NCBI GenBank assembly: GCA_947175205.1
Contig: CAMWLS010000016.1
Coordinates: 1-43,151, forward strand
DNA length: 43,151 nucleotides
DNA from: an uncultured Porphyromonadaceae bacterium
Lineage (GTDB): Bacteria; Bacteroidota; Bacteroidia; Bacteroidales; Muribaculaceae
Direction of reading: 5' to 3'
Below, piece after piece: positions 10,019 to 18,709 of this stretch (positions are counted from its first letter, which is position 1; each line of letters begins with the position of its first letter). The position numbers were made by a program, and so were the translations under genes. The notes below the pieces were generated by a model. It did no database searches, had not been told where the DNA came from, and was given only the letters and a program-made list of their open reading frames with translations.

Positions 10019-13000
10019 ATGAAACTTAAATCCTTAATTCTTATTCTGACAGCTGCGGCGGGGACTCTGTCGTCAGCGGCCCAACACAATTACATGCAGC
10101 GTTCTCCGGAACCTGCCACCGCCATGGCAGACGTCCGTAAGGATGTCAGGCGCGGTTCAGCGGCTAAAGCGAAAAACACAATCTTACAGTCCCGGAAACT
10201 GCCCGTGGTCACCGCACCCGGAACCATGCCTGCTCAGAAAGCCTCTGCCACAGCAGATATAAGCCTCTCAGGCGTGATGATAAGCAGTACATCCTGGAAC
10301 GGCACTCCGGCTGTGGGCCTTTATTCTGTGGACGCTGCCAGCGGTCAGTCATCGCTTCTTTTCCCTCTTGAGCAGGTCTCAGGCAGCGGAAGTGTTGCGG
10401 GTACTTTAGCCGGTGAAATGCTTTATCTCTGTTACTGTGAGGACTTTTACGGCACTATCTCAGTCCTGAAAACCGTGAGCCTCAACACCATCACCGGTGA
10501 AGTTAAAGAGAAAGAATTCTCAAATCCTACTTATGATGAGGTATCAGTTAACATGACTTATGATGCTTCCTCTAAGAAGATATACTCCATAAATTATGAC
10601 GGCTCTTATGATTATTACCGCCTCTGCACCTTTGATGCGGCAACAATGTCATATACTGAAATAGGAGCCCTGGAGGAGCACTATTATGGCATCTGCTCTG
10701 ACAGCCGCGGGCACCTCTACGCCATAGATGATATGGGAGATGTAAAGGAACTGAATCCTGAGTCAGGTGCTGTCACCGGTACTGTGGCCCGCACGGGCAT
10801 TGAGCCGCGTTATTTACAGAGCTGCTGCTGGAGCCCTGTGGACGGCCTTATTTACTGGGCGGCATGTAATGACCGCGTGGCATCACTTATTACCATAAAT
10901 CCCGCTACAGGAGCCGTGGCCACAGCCACAGGTTTCCCCCATGAGGAGGAATTTGTGGCTCTGAGTTGTTCAGACCCGGCCGTTGACCCGGCAGCGGCTG
11001 CCGCCCCTACTGATGTGAAGATTTCATACACTGTTGCCGGAGGTAATGAAGCTGTACTTTCTGGAACCATGCCCTCTCTGACAGTCAGCGGTGCGGCTCT
11101 CACCGGAGAACTTACTCTGTGTGTGACTGTGGATAATAAGGAAGTCTACACCGGTGCTACCGCCGCCGGGGCGGTTTTCAGCGTGCCTCTGACGCTTGAG
11201 AATGGCCTGCATCGTATAGAAATTACTGTAAGAAACGGTGCCGGAGAAGGAGTCCCGGCTATAATGTACACATACACCGGTCTTGATACTCCCGCCGCGC
11301 CTCTTGGTTTTGATGTAAGTAAGAACACCCCCACTGAACTGTTGCTGAGCTGGACCGCTCCCACAGCCGGTGCGCAGGGTGGCTGGTTTGACCCCGCGGC
11401 ATTATCATATAATATCATTTCTGATGGGAAAGTCATAGCTTCAGATATTAAAAACACGAGCTATACACTCATACTCCCTGAAACATTCCTTACAGCTACG
11501 TATCAGGTTCAGGTATGCTACGGTGGTGTCCCGGGCGCAATGACTGAAGGCATTACAGTGAGCACCGGTATGTATATGAGCCTGCCCTATTATAATGACT
11601 TTGAAAATGTGGGTGACTTTGACCTGCTCACAGTCATTGACAAGAACCATGACGGTAACACCTGGTTCCATGACGTGGATTATAACACTGCAAGTTATAA
11701 TTATTCCCGCACCATGCCCGGTGATGACCTCCTGGTGATGCCCGTGATACACGCGCGTGCAGGCCATACATACAGGATGAACTTCTTTGCACGCTCATCA
11801 TCATACTCTTACCCTGACCGCCTGGAAGTGGCCTGCAGTACCGTTCTGGAAGAGGACGGTTTCACCCAGGTGCTGTTCCCCGGACGTGTCATTCTCAATG
11901 AGGGAGAAAACCTGAGCGTGGAATACACCGCTGAAGTTGACACTCCGCTTTATTTTGCATTCCACTGTGTGAGTGACAAGGACATGAGTCGTCTGTTTGT
12001 GGATGATATTGAAATCATTGACGCAGGCGTCCCCGCACATCCGGCGGCTCCCTCAGACCTTAAGGTGACACCTGACGCAGATGGTGCTCTTAAAGTATCG
12101 CTGTCCTTTACGGCGCCTACAACCACCGGTGCCGGTGAGCCGGTGCAGCAGCTGGAGGCCGTTGCCGTTTATCGTAACGATGTGATGATTCACTCATTCA
12201 TCAGCCCCGCTCCGGGCATGGCTCTGACTTACACTGATACGAAGGCACCCTTTGGATTCAACACTTATGCAGTGGCCGCAACTGTGGATGGCGAGGGCTC
12301 AAATAAAGCTCAGGAGCGCGTCTTTGTAGGCCGCTACTCACTTCCTTTCAGTGTGGTTCCGGATGCTGAGGAATTTACTCTTTTCAATATACCTGGCGGT
12401 GATGAGGACGGATGGTACTTTGACCCGTCAGAGAACGCTCTTAAAATTATAACTTATGGGTCAGAACCCGCGGACAATTACATTTTTACGCCCGTAGTAG
12501 AGTTTGGTACAGCTAACTTAGTGGACCTCTCTTTCAATTACCGTGCGGGCCTTGCTTCATATCCTGAGCGTCTGGCGGTTACTTTCGGGCCTGACTGTAA
12601 TCCGGCTCATCATAAGCTAATCACCACCCTTGAGTTTAATAATGAGGAGTACCGCAAGTGCCTTGAAAGCATAGAAGTACCTCAGGCCGGAAGCTATTAT
12701 ATAGGCTTCCATGCTCTGAGTGACGCGCGCCAGATGTATATGCAGGTGCGTGACATAACGCTTGTGAACGGTTCCCGTGTAACCGCCCCCGCGGCCGTTG
12801 AGGATGCTGTGGTTACAGCTGATCCCACATGCGCGCTGATAGCCAGGGTTGGTTTCACCATGCCCGTTAAGAGTATAAAGGATGAAAAGCTTGAAGCACC
12901 CCTGTCAGCCACTCTGTATAGGCAGGACGGTACAGTGGCCCAGACCGCTGACGGCCTTCAGCCAGGGGCTGCTGTGACACTGACAGATAATGCAGCCGCG

Positions 13001-15268
13001 CACGGTATCAACACTTACACGCTTACAGTTTCCAATGCAGCGGGAGAAGGCGCACGCGCTACGGTCTCCGGCTGGGTAGGCGTGGACGTGCCGGAGAATA
13101 TACCTTATCTGGAAATATACCCCACAGCAGATAATCTCCGTGCTGAACTTATATGGGAGGCTCCGGAAGGCTCTCTGCACGGAGGACCCGTAACTGCTGA
13201 CCGTATCACATACAAGATATATCAGTTGGTAAATAACTCACTTTATCTTATACAGTCCACCACAGAAACAGAAGCTGTGGTGGCCCCCTATGACGCTAAC
13301 GCTCAGAACTTCTGCATGTTCTATGTCACCGCAGCTACGGATGCCGGTGAGAGCAAGGCCGTCAATAACGGAGTAGTGCTGGGACCGCCTTATGAACTGC
13401 CGCTTGAGGAAACAGCCTCTAACTGTATTATTACGGCTTATCCCTGGATTGCAGGTCCGCTGGTAAATGATGTTAAGTGGGGTCTGTCTGAATATATAGG
13501 TTCTCTGGACCTTGAAGCGGCTGACGGTGGCATGTTTGTATGCTCGGCAGCCCTGCCTGAGCGTCGGCCCGGCGTGGGACGCATGCAGCTGCCCAAGCTC
13601 ACGCTCAGAGGACTCAACGCCCCTGTCTTGACCTTCAGCATGTACCATTATCCCGTTGCCGGCTCTGATGTGAAGGTATATGTGACTTCTGATGAACAGG
13701 ACTACACCCTGTTGGGCACATACACCACCGGCGGAAGTGAACGCGGATGGCAGCAGTACACCATACCGCTGAAAGACTTTACGGACGCTCCCTGGGTGGC
13801 AATAATCTTTGACGGTGAGCTTGAAAATGGCAGCGCGTACGCCATCATAGATGATATTAGCGTGATGAACCGTTCAGAGCATGACCTGGCCATACGGCGT
13901 GTCACCGGTAATCCGTCTGTGGAAGCCGGAAGTACCGCTGTATATACTCTTACGGTAAGGAACAGTGGCGCACAGCCGGAGACCTTTGACGTGGACCTCC
14001 GCGTAAATGGTGCCCTGATTCAGACGGCGGCTCATGACACTCCACTGCTGTCCGGTGCCTCAGTTGACATTCCTCTGAGCTTTGTGGCTGAGCCTGAGCA
14101 TATGAGTGCGCCGCTTAAGATGCAGGTGGAAGTAACCCCCCGCAACTGTGTGGATGAGATACCTGCTGATAACACGGCTGATTTTGAGGTTAATGTAATA
14201 CAGCCTTTCCTGCCTGTGGTGACTGACCTCATGGCTGAGGCCACACAGGACGGTATAGCACTGAGCTGGACAGCTCCCTCACTGAAGCCTGAGGCATTTA
14301 CTGATAACTTCATGAGCTATGAAAGCTTTGAGTATGATTCTTTCGGACCATATATAACTGAGGACCGTGATATGATGGTGCCCTGCGGTATTCAGGGTGT
14401 TACATTCCCCAACATGGGTACGCCCATGGCATTCCAGGTATGGGAACCCCTTGCTGAAGGTGTGGATGTGGACGCACAGATATGGCAGCCTCACAGCGGC
14501 ACCAAGTGTCTGGTGGCATGGACAGCTCTCTCAAGCATTGAGGAGCCTTATAATGATGACTGGCTGATTTCTCCACTGCTGGTGTCAATGCCTGGGTCCA
14601 CACAGCCGCTGAGCTTCTATGTACGCCGTCCGGTAGGTACATACGGCCCTGAGAGCTATGAGGTATGGTATTCAGACGGCAGCGACTGTCCTGATGACTT
14701 TACTCTCCTTGCGTCTGAAACAGTCACCTCTCAGGACTGGACGGAGCGCAGCTATCAGCTGCCGGCAGGCGCAAGGCGTTTTGCCATACGCTATACCAGC
14801 CGTAACCGCTTTGCCATGCTTCTGGATGACCTCACATATATCCCCGCCACTGCTGATGCAGGGCTGACGCTAACACACTTTAACGTTCACCGTAACGGAG
14901 AACGGATTGCTGATGTGTCAAGCGTTGGTGAGGGCCTCTCACACGCTTATGTGGACGCCGCAGCCCCCGCCGGTAATACGGTTTATCATCTGACAGCTGT
15001 ATATAACCAGGGCGAAGGAACACGCTCAAACAAAGCGTACGCCTTAAGTTCTGTGGGCGGCGTCTCTGCTGACGCTGTAATGGTCTCAGCTGACCACGGT
15101 CACATCACCGTTAGCGCCCCGCAGGGCGCAACAGTGGCCATATACGCCACCTCCGGCGCTATGTTGGTGTCAGAACGTACCTCAGCAGAGGTGAGCCGTT
15201 ATGCAGTGGCTCCGGCGGTATATACGGTAACCGTTGGCGGACAGGTGTTTAAAGTCTCAGTAAGATAA
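10019..15268 (+). CDS. very large secreted modular protein: propeller-like region, Fn3 and choice-of-anchor-J modules, C-terminal sorting-like domain
   Basis: This 1749-residue protein begins with a signal peptide (MKLKSLILILTAAAG). Residues of about 80-320 look like a beta-propeller, with repeated segments on the pattern of TFDAATMSYTEIGAL. The rest alternates fibronectin type III modules (several PxAPxxLxxx starts) with four jelly-roll choice-of-anchor-J/cleaved-adhesin modules, near residues 520-675, 780-910, 1135-1290 and 1420-1575. A CARDB-like module sits near 1295-1385. The last 70 residues end AVYTVTVGGQVFKVSVR, resembling type IX secretion sorting tails, but no secretion genes are visible here. 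It is probably cell-surface or secreted, possibly adhesive or glycan/protein binding. I see no catalytic motif. The next gene starts 17 nt downstream. Confidence 0.85.
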   Translation: MKLKSLILILTAAAGTLSSAAQHNYMQRSPEPATAMADVRKDVRRGSAAKAKNTILQSRKLPVVTAPGTMPAQKASATADISLSGVMISSTSWNGTPAVGLYSVDAASGQSSLLFPLEQVSGSGSVAGTLAGEMLYLCYCEDFYGTISVLKTVSLNTITGEVKEKEFSNPTYDEVSVNMTYDASSKKIYSINYDGSYDYYRLCTFDAATMSYTEIGALEEHYYGICSDSRGHLYAIDDMGDVKELNPESGAVTGTVARTGIEPRYLQSCCWSPVDGLIYWAACNDRVASLITINPATGAVATATGFPHEEEFVALSCSDPAVDPAAAAAPTDVKISYTVAGGNEAVLSGTMPSLTVSGAALTGELTLCVTVDNKEVYTGATAAGAVFSVPLTLENGLHRIEITVRNGAGEGVPAIMYTYTGLDTPAAPLGFDVSKNTPTELLLSWTAPTAGAQGGWFDPAALSYNIISDGKVIASDIKNTSYTLILPETFLTATYQVQVCYGGVPGAMTEGITVSTGMYMSLPYYNDFENVGDFDLLTVIDKNHDGNTWFHDVDYNTASYNYSRTMPGDDLLVMPVIHARAGHTYRMNFFARSSSYSYPDRLEVACSTVLEEDGFTQVLFPGRVILNEGENLSVEYTAEVDTPLYFAFHCVSDKDMSRLFVDDIEIIDAGVPAHPAAPSDLKVTPDADGALKVSLSFTAPTTTGAGEPVQQLEAVAVYRNDVMIHSFISPAPGMALTYTDTKAPFGFNTYAVAATVDGEGSNKAQERVFVGRYSLPFSVVPDAEEFTLFNIPGGDEDGWYFDPSENALKIITYGSEPADNYIFTPVVEFGTANLVDLSFNYRAGLASYPERLAVTFGPDCNPAHHKLITTLEFNNEEYRKCLESIEVPQAGSYYIGFHALSDARQMYMQVRDITLVNGSRVTAPAAVEDAVVTADPTCALIARVGFTMPVKSIKDEKLEAPLSATLYRQDGTVAQTADGLQPGAAVTLTDNAAAHGINTYTLTVSNAAGEGARATVSGWVGVDVPENIPYLEIYPTADNLRAELIWEAPEGSLHGGPVTADRITYKIYQLVNNSLYLIQSTTETEAVVAPYDANAQNFCMFYVTAATDAGESKAVNNGVVLGPPYELPLEETASNCIITAYPWIAGPLVNDVKWGLSEYIGSLDLEAADGGMFVCSAALPERRPGVGRMQLPKLTLRGLNAPVLTFSMYHYPVAGSDVKVYVTSDEQDYTLLGTYTTGGSERGWQQYTIPLKDFTDAPWVAIIFDGELENGSAYAIIDDISVMNRSEHDLAIRRVTGNPSVEAGSTAVYTLTVRNSGAQPETFDVDLRVNGALIQTAAHDTPLLSGASVDIPLSFVAEPEHMSAPLKMQVEVTPRNCVDEIPADNTADFEVNVIQPFLPVVTDLMAEATQDGIALSWTAPSLKPEAFTDNFMSYESFEYDSFGPYITEDRDMMVPCGIQGVTFPNMGTPMAFQVWEPLAEGVDVDAQIWQPHSGTKCLVAWTALSSIEEPYNDDWLISPLLVSMPGSTQPLSFYVRRPVGTYGPESYEVWYSDGSDCPDDFTLLASETVTSQDWTERSYQLPAGARRFAIRYTSRNRFAMLLDDLTYIPATADAGLTLTHFNVHRNGERIADVSSVGEGLSHAYVDAAAPAGNTVYHLTAVYNQGEGTRSNKAYALSSVGGVSADAVMVSADHGHITVSAPQGATVAIYATSGAMLVSERTSAEVSRYAVAPAVYTVTVGGQVFKVSVR

Positions 15269-15285
15269 GTACAGCGCTTAAACTC

Positions 15286-16065
15286 ATGAATATAAACGTT
15301 CTCAACAGTCACCACCGTGACGCATACATTTCCTTTGACGAGCAGGAGCATAAGTACACATATCTTCCTGACGGCAGGGAGTTTACATGTGTGACCTCAC
15401 TGGTGGAAGACTGCTTTGAGAAGTTTGACGCTCCGGCTAATGCGCGGCGCATAGTGGCTCAGAGGGGCGGGACAGCCGCTGATGTGCAAATGCTTCTGAA
15501 TCAGTGGGAAGAGCGCGGACGCGTGGCCCGAGAGCTTGGAACCCGCATGCACAGGCGCATAGAAGCCTTTTATCTGGATGAAGAGCTACCGGAAGATAGC
15601 GCCGAGCCAGATGACGAGCTGTGCATGGAGCATTTTATGAGATTTGCAAACGCCTATAAACTAAGTCCTTACAGAACGGAATGGCGTATTTTTCATAAAG
15701 ATGCTGCCCTTGCGGGGACGCTTGACTTCCTGGGTACCATGCCCGGGGGGAGTGGTCTGTATATTTATGACTGGAAGCGTTCATCCAAGGTGGTGGATGG
15801 TAAAACCGGTGTCACTCAGAATGTTAACCACTACGGACGCAGGGGTCTGGGGGTAATGGCGGCCTATCCTGACTGCGCATATTATCACTATGCACTGCAG
15901 CTAAGTGTGTACCGCTATATACTTGAACATGAGTATGATATGAGCATTTCCGGGGCATTCTTGGGAGTATTTCATCCTGAGTTCTCACAGCCGTACAGGG
16001 TGGCTGTACCGTATCTTGAGCGAGAGGTTGAGCGACTTATAACACACAGAATATTAAAGGGTTAA
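15286..16065 (+). CDS. PD-(D/E)XK superfamily nuclease-fold protein
   Basis: The core motif is visible: GTLDFLG (Asp147) followed by IYDWKRS (Asp162, Lys164). This is the D...DxK pattern of RecB/exonuclease-like PD-(D/E)XK enzymes. It ends with a conserved helix region around YYHYALQLSVYRYILE, which matches the QxxxY motif of the RecB/Cas4-like branch. The 259-residue protein has no helicase domain and no iron-sulphur cysteine cluster that I can see. It is neither AddB nor a clear Cas4, and no CRISPR locus is present. The function is likely DNA end processing, but this is inferred from fold only. It lies between the giant secreted protein (17 nt) and an rRNA methyltransferase (4 nt). Confidence 0.78.
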   Translation: MNINVLNSHHRDAYISFDEQEHKYTYLPDGREFTCVTSLVEDCFEKFDAPANARRIVAQRGGTAADVQMLLNQWEERGRVARELGTRMHRRIEAFYLDEELPEDSAEPDDELCMEHFMRFANAYKLSPYRTEWRIFHKDAALAGTLDFLGTMPGGSGLYIYDWKRSSKVVDGKTGVTQNVNHYGRRGLGVMAAYPDCAYYHYALQLSVYRYILEHEYDMSISGAFLGVFHPEFSQPYRVAVPYLEREVERLITHRILKG

Positions 16066-16069
16066 GTAT

Positions 16070-17440
16070 ATGGCACAGTTGCATCCGGAATTTGTAAAAG
16101 CTATGGCCGGTCTCCCGGATGTTCTGCGCGCGCTCACTGAGACGGAGCCTGTGGTAAGCGTGCGTATGAATGTTAGAAAACCCATGCCCAGTGTAGTAAA
16201 TACCCCCGGTGAGTGTAAGACAGAGCAGGTGGCCGTGTTAACAGAGACCGGGCGATATCTGGATGTGCGTCCACGCTTCTCGGCTGACCCTGCATGGCAC
16301 GTGGGAGCATACTATGTTCAGGATGCTTCCTCCATGGTGATAACTCCGGTGGTCAGGGAACTGGTGGCACGGCTGCAGGCTGAGGGTGCGCAGGGCATAA
16401 CGTATATGGATGCGTGTGCGGCACCCGGAGGAAAGACAACGGCTGCGCTTGATGCGTTGCCGCCTGACAGCGTCATGGTGGCTAATGAGTATGACTTCAA
16501 GAGGGCGTCAGTACTGCGTGAGAATCTGCTCAAATGGGGGTGTCCTGATGTGATAGTGACCCGTGGTGGCACAGAGCGCTTCAGTGGTATGCGTGAGGTG
16601 TTTGACATCATAGCAGTGGATGCTCCGTGTTCCGGAGAGGGTATGATGCGTAAGGACAGCGAGGCGGTGGCGCAGTGGACTCCGGCTCTGGTGTGTGAGT
16701 GTGCGCAGCGTCAGCGGGAGATACTGGACAATCTGTGGCCGGCGCTCAAGCCCGGCGGCTATCTGGTATACAGCACCTGTACTTTTAACCATTCAGAGAA
16801 CGAAGACATAATAAAATATCTGGAGCAGGAATATGAGGCGGTCAGAGTGGAGACTGTCCTGGATACGCTGCCGGGAGTTACGGAGGGCCATTTTTATCCC
16901 GGACGCTTCCGCGGCGAGGGTCTGTACATGGCCGTTGTGAGCAAGCCCGGTGAGTGGAAGCCGGACAGCATACGGAATAAATCTGAAAAGAGCCGCAAGC
17001 AGACTAAGAAAAAGGCAGATGCCGTAAGCTTACCGGAGCAACTGCGCAAGTCCCTTCCTGAGGGTTACCGTTTCATTATCACGGATGACGGGTGTGTGCA
17101 GGCCATGAGCGCCCGGGTGGAGGAATGGATGAAGCGCCATTCCGCTGCGGTGGATGTGATAAGCGCCGGTGTGGAGGTTGCCACAGTGAAGGGCCGGGAT
17201 GTAATACCCTCCCATGCGCTGGCCATGTGTACGGTCTTTGACAGTGCGGGTTGGCCTCAGGTGGAAGTGAATAAAGCCTGTGCACTGTCATATCTGAGGC
17301 GTGAGGCCATAGAACTGCCGGAAGGTACGCCCGGCGGAATGGTTCTGATATGTTATGGGAGCCAGCCGCTGGGATGGGTAAAGAATCTGGGCAAGAGAGC
17401 CAATAATTTATACCCGCTGCAGTACCGTCTGCGCACCTGA
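16070..17440 (+). CDS. RsmF/NOP2-type RNA cytosine-C5 methyltransferase
   Basis: It is an S-adenosylmethionine-dependent m5C methyltransferase, probably acting on rRNA. Motif I is DACAAPGGKT near residue 122. Motif IV is DAPCSGEG (Cys187) and motif VI is STCTF (Cys237, the expected nucleophile). The C-terminal third (about residues 310-456) is an RNA-binding extension ending with a PUA-like beta segment (GWVKNLGKRANNLYPLQ), as in RsmF. The 456-residue length fits RsmF-type enzymes. The exact target base cannot be decided from sequence. The start is 4 nt after the preceding nuclease-fold gene. Confidence 0.92.
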   Translation: MAQLHPEFVKAMAGLPDVLRALTETEPVVSVRMNVRKPMPSVVNTPGECKTEQVAVLTETGRYLDVRPRFSADPAWHVGAYYVQDASSMVITPVVRELVARLQAEGAQGITYMDACAAPGGKTTAALDALPPDSVMVANEYDFKRASVLRENLLKWGCPDVIVTRGGTERFSGMREVFDIIAVDAPCSGEGMMRKDSEAVAQWTPALVCECAQRQREILDNLWPALKPGGYLVYSTCTFNHSENEDIIKYLEQEYEAVRVETVLDTLPGVTEGHFYPGRFRGEGLYMAVVSKPGEWKPDSIRNKSEKSRKQTKKKADAVSLPEQLRKSLPEGYRFIITDDGCVQAMSARVEEWMKRHSAAVDVISAGVEVATVKGRDVIPSHALAMCTVFDSAGWPQVEVNKACALSYLRREAIELPEGTPGGMVLICYGSQPLGWVKNLGKRANNLYPLQYRLRT

Positions 17441-17459
17441 TGGAAAAGCGTATGCAGCA

Positions 17460-17542
17460 GAGCTTAACTGACATTGTAGCTGAGGTTCAGGCTGCGCTCA
17501 TAAATGGCTCAGTGATGAGACGGAGCTTAGCTGATTTATGAG
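17460..17542 (+). other. leader of prfB with direct and inverted repeats
   Basis: In the 146-nt gap before prfB, GAGCTTAACTGA (17460-17471) recurs with one change at 17523-17534. A 9-bp inverted repeat, CTCATAAAT (17497-17505) with ATTTATGAG (17534-17542), could fold the leader. Downstream of this the sequence is AT-rich up to the start codon, and I find no clean TAnnTTTG box. Confidence 0.4.
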
Positions 17543-17586
17543 TAAGGAATAAGATAAAATAATATAATTCTAAATAAATTAATAAA

Positions 17587-18709
17587 ATGATTACACAGGA
17601 ACAATTAAAAGAGACTTTAGAGCGCAAGCTGGCGCTAAGGAGGTATCTTTGACATCGACAGTAAGAAGATACAGGTAGAAGAAGAGGAACTGCGCACGCA
17701 TGTGCCTGATTTCTGGGAGCATCCCAAGGAGGCGCAGATTCAGATGAAGAAGATAAAGGACCTTCAGCAGTGGATTGACGGTTACGCTGAGGTGGAGAGC
17801 GCTGTGGATGAGCTGTCTGTGGCGTGGGACTTTATCCACGAGGGGCTGATAGAGGAGTCAGAGCTTGATGCCTTATACGCTGAGGCAGTGGCAAAGATAG
17901 AGGCTCTTGAGCTGCGGAATATGCTTCGCCGTGAGGAAGACAAGTTAGGCGTGGTGCTGAAGATTAACTCCGGAGCCGGAGGTACAGAGAGCCAGGACTG
18001 GGCCTCAATGCTGATGCGTATGTATATGCGCTGGTGTGAGAAGCAGGGTTACAAGATTTCCATAGCCAACCTTCTTGACGGTGATGAGGCTGGAATAAAG
18101 AGCTGTACCATTAATGTGGAGGGTGACTTTGCCTATGGTTATCTCAAGAGTGAAAACGGCGTTCACCGTCTGGTGCGTGTTTCTCCTTACAATGCCCAGG
18201 GCAAGCGCATGACCTCTTTTGCATCAGTGTTTGTGACTCCGCTGGTGGATGATACCATTGAGGTTAAAGTTGAGCCGGCACTGCTCTCCTGGGACACTTT
18301 CCGAAGCGGTGGCGCCGGTGGTCAGAATGTGAACAAGGTGGAGTCAGGTGTGCGCCTGCGCTATCAGTTCACAGATCCCTATACGGGAGAGAAGGAGGAG
18401 ATTCTGATAGAGAACACTGAGACCCGTGACCAGCCCAAGAATAAGGAGAACGCGCTGCGCCAGTTGCGTTCCATCCTCTATGACAAGGAGCTTCAGCACC
18501 GCATGCAGGAACAGGCAAAGGTCGAGGCCGGAAAGATGAAGATAGAGTGGGGCTCGCAGATACGCAGTTACGTGTTTGATGACCGCCGTGTAAAGGACCA
18601 CCGAACCGGTTACCAGACTTCTGATGTGAACGGAGTTATGGATGGCGACCTTGACGGTTTCATTAAGGCTTATCTGATGGAATTTGCACAGAAGGAAGGA
18701 GAAGAGTAA
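17587..18709 (+). CDS. prfB: peptide chain release factor 2, made by programmed +1 frameshift
   Basis: RF2 ends translation at UGA and UAA. The gene starts at ATG 17587 and reads 21 codons to an in-frame TGA at 17650-17652. A +1 slip on CTT-T then continues at GAC 17651 to the TAA ending at 18709, giving a product of about 373 residues. The catalytic GGQ is present (Gln246) in RSGGAGGQNVNKVESG. The stop-recognition tripeptide is SPY in VRVSPYNAQGKR rather than the E. coli SPF, a form I recall from other Bacteroidota RF2. The start of the second-frame open region at GTG 17702 is not a real start. The downstream amylase ATG overlaps the last base of the stop (TAATG), which suggests coupling. 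Confidence 0.95.
17638..17653 (+). promoter_or_regulatory. prfB +1 programmed frameshift site
   Basis: The string AGGAGGTATCTTTGAC contains, in order, an internal Shine-Dalgarno (AGGAGG, 17638-17643), a 3-nt spacer, the slippery CTTT and the UGA stop followed by C. This is the arrangement of the E. coli prfB autoregulatory site. Low RF2 leaves the UGA unread, so the ribosome slips and makes more RF2. It also shows a functional use of SD pairing in a phylum whose initiation regions generally lack SD sequences. Confidence 0.95.

Noticed and set aside
13238-13648. 136-residue minus-strand frame inside the giant secreted protein gene
   Set aside because: No recognisable domain, and the plus-strand Fn3/anchor-J reading continues unbroken across it.
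17702-18709. prfB starting at GTG 17702
   Set aside because: It would cut off the N-terminal helix of RF2; an ATG at 17587 plus an intact +1 frameshift site restores the full protein.
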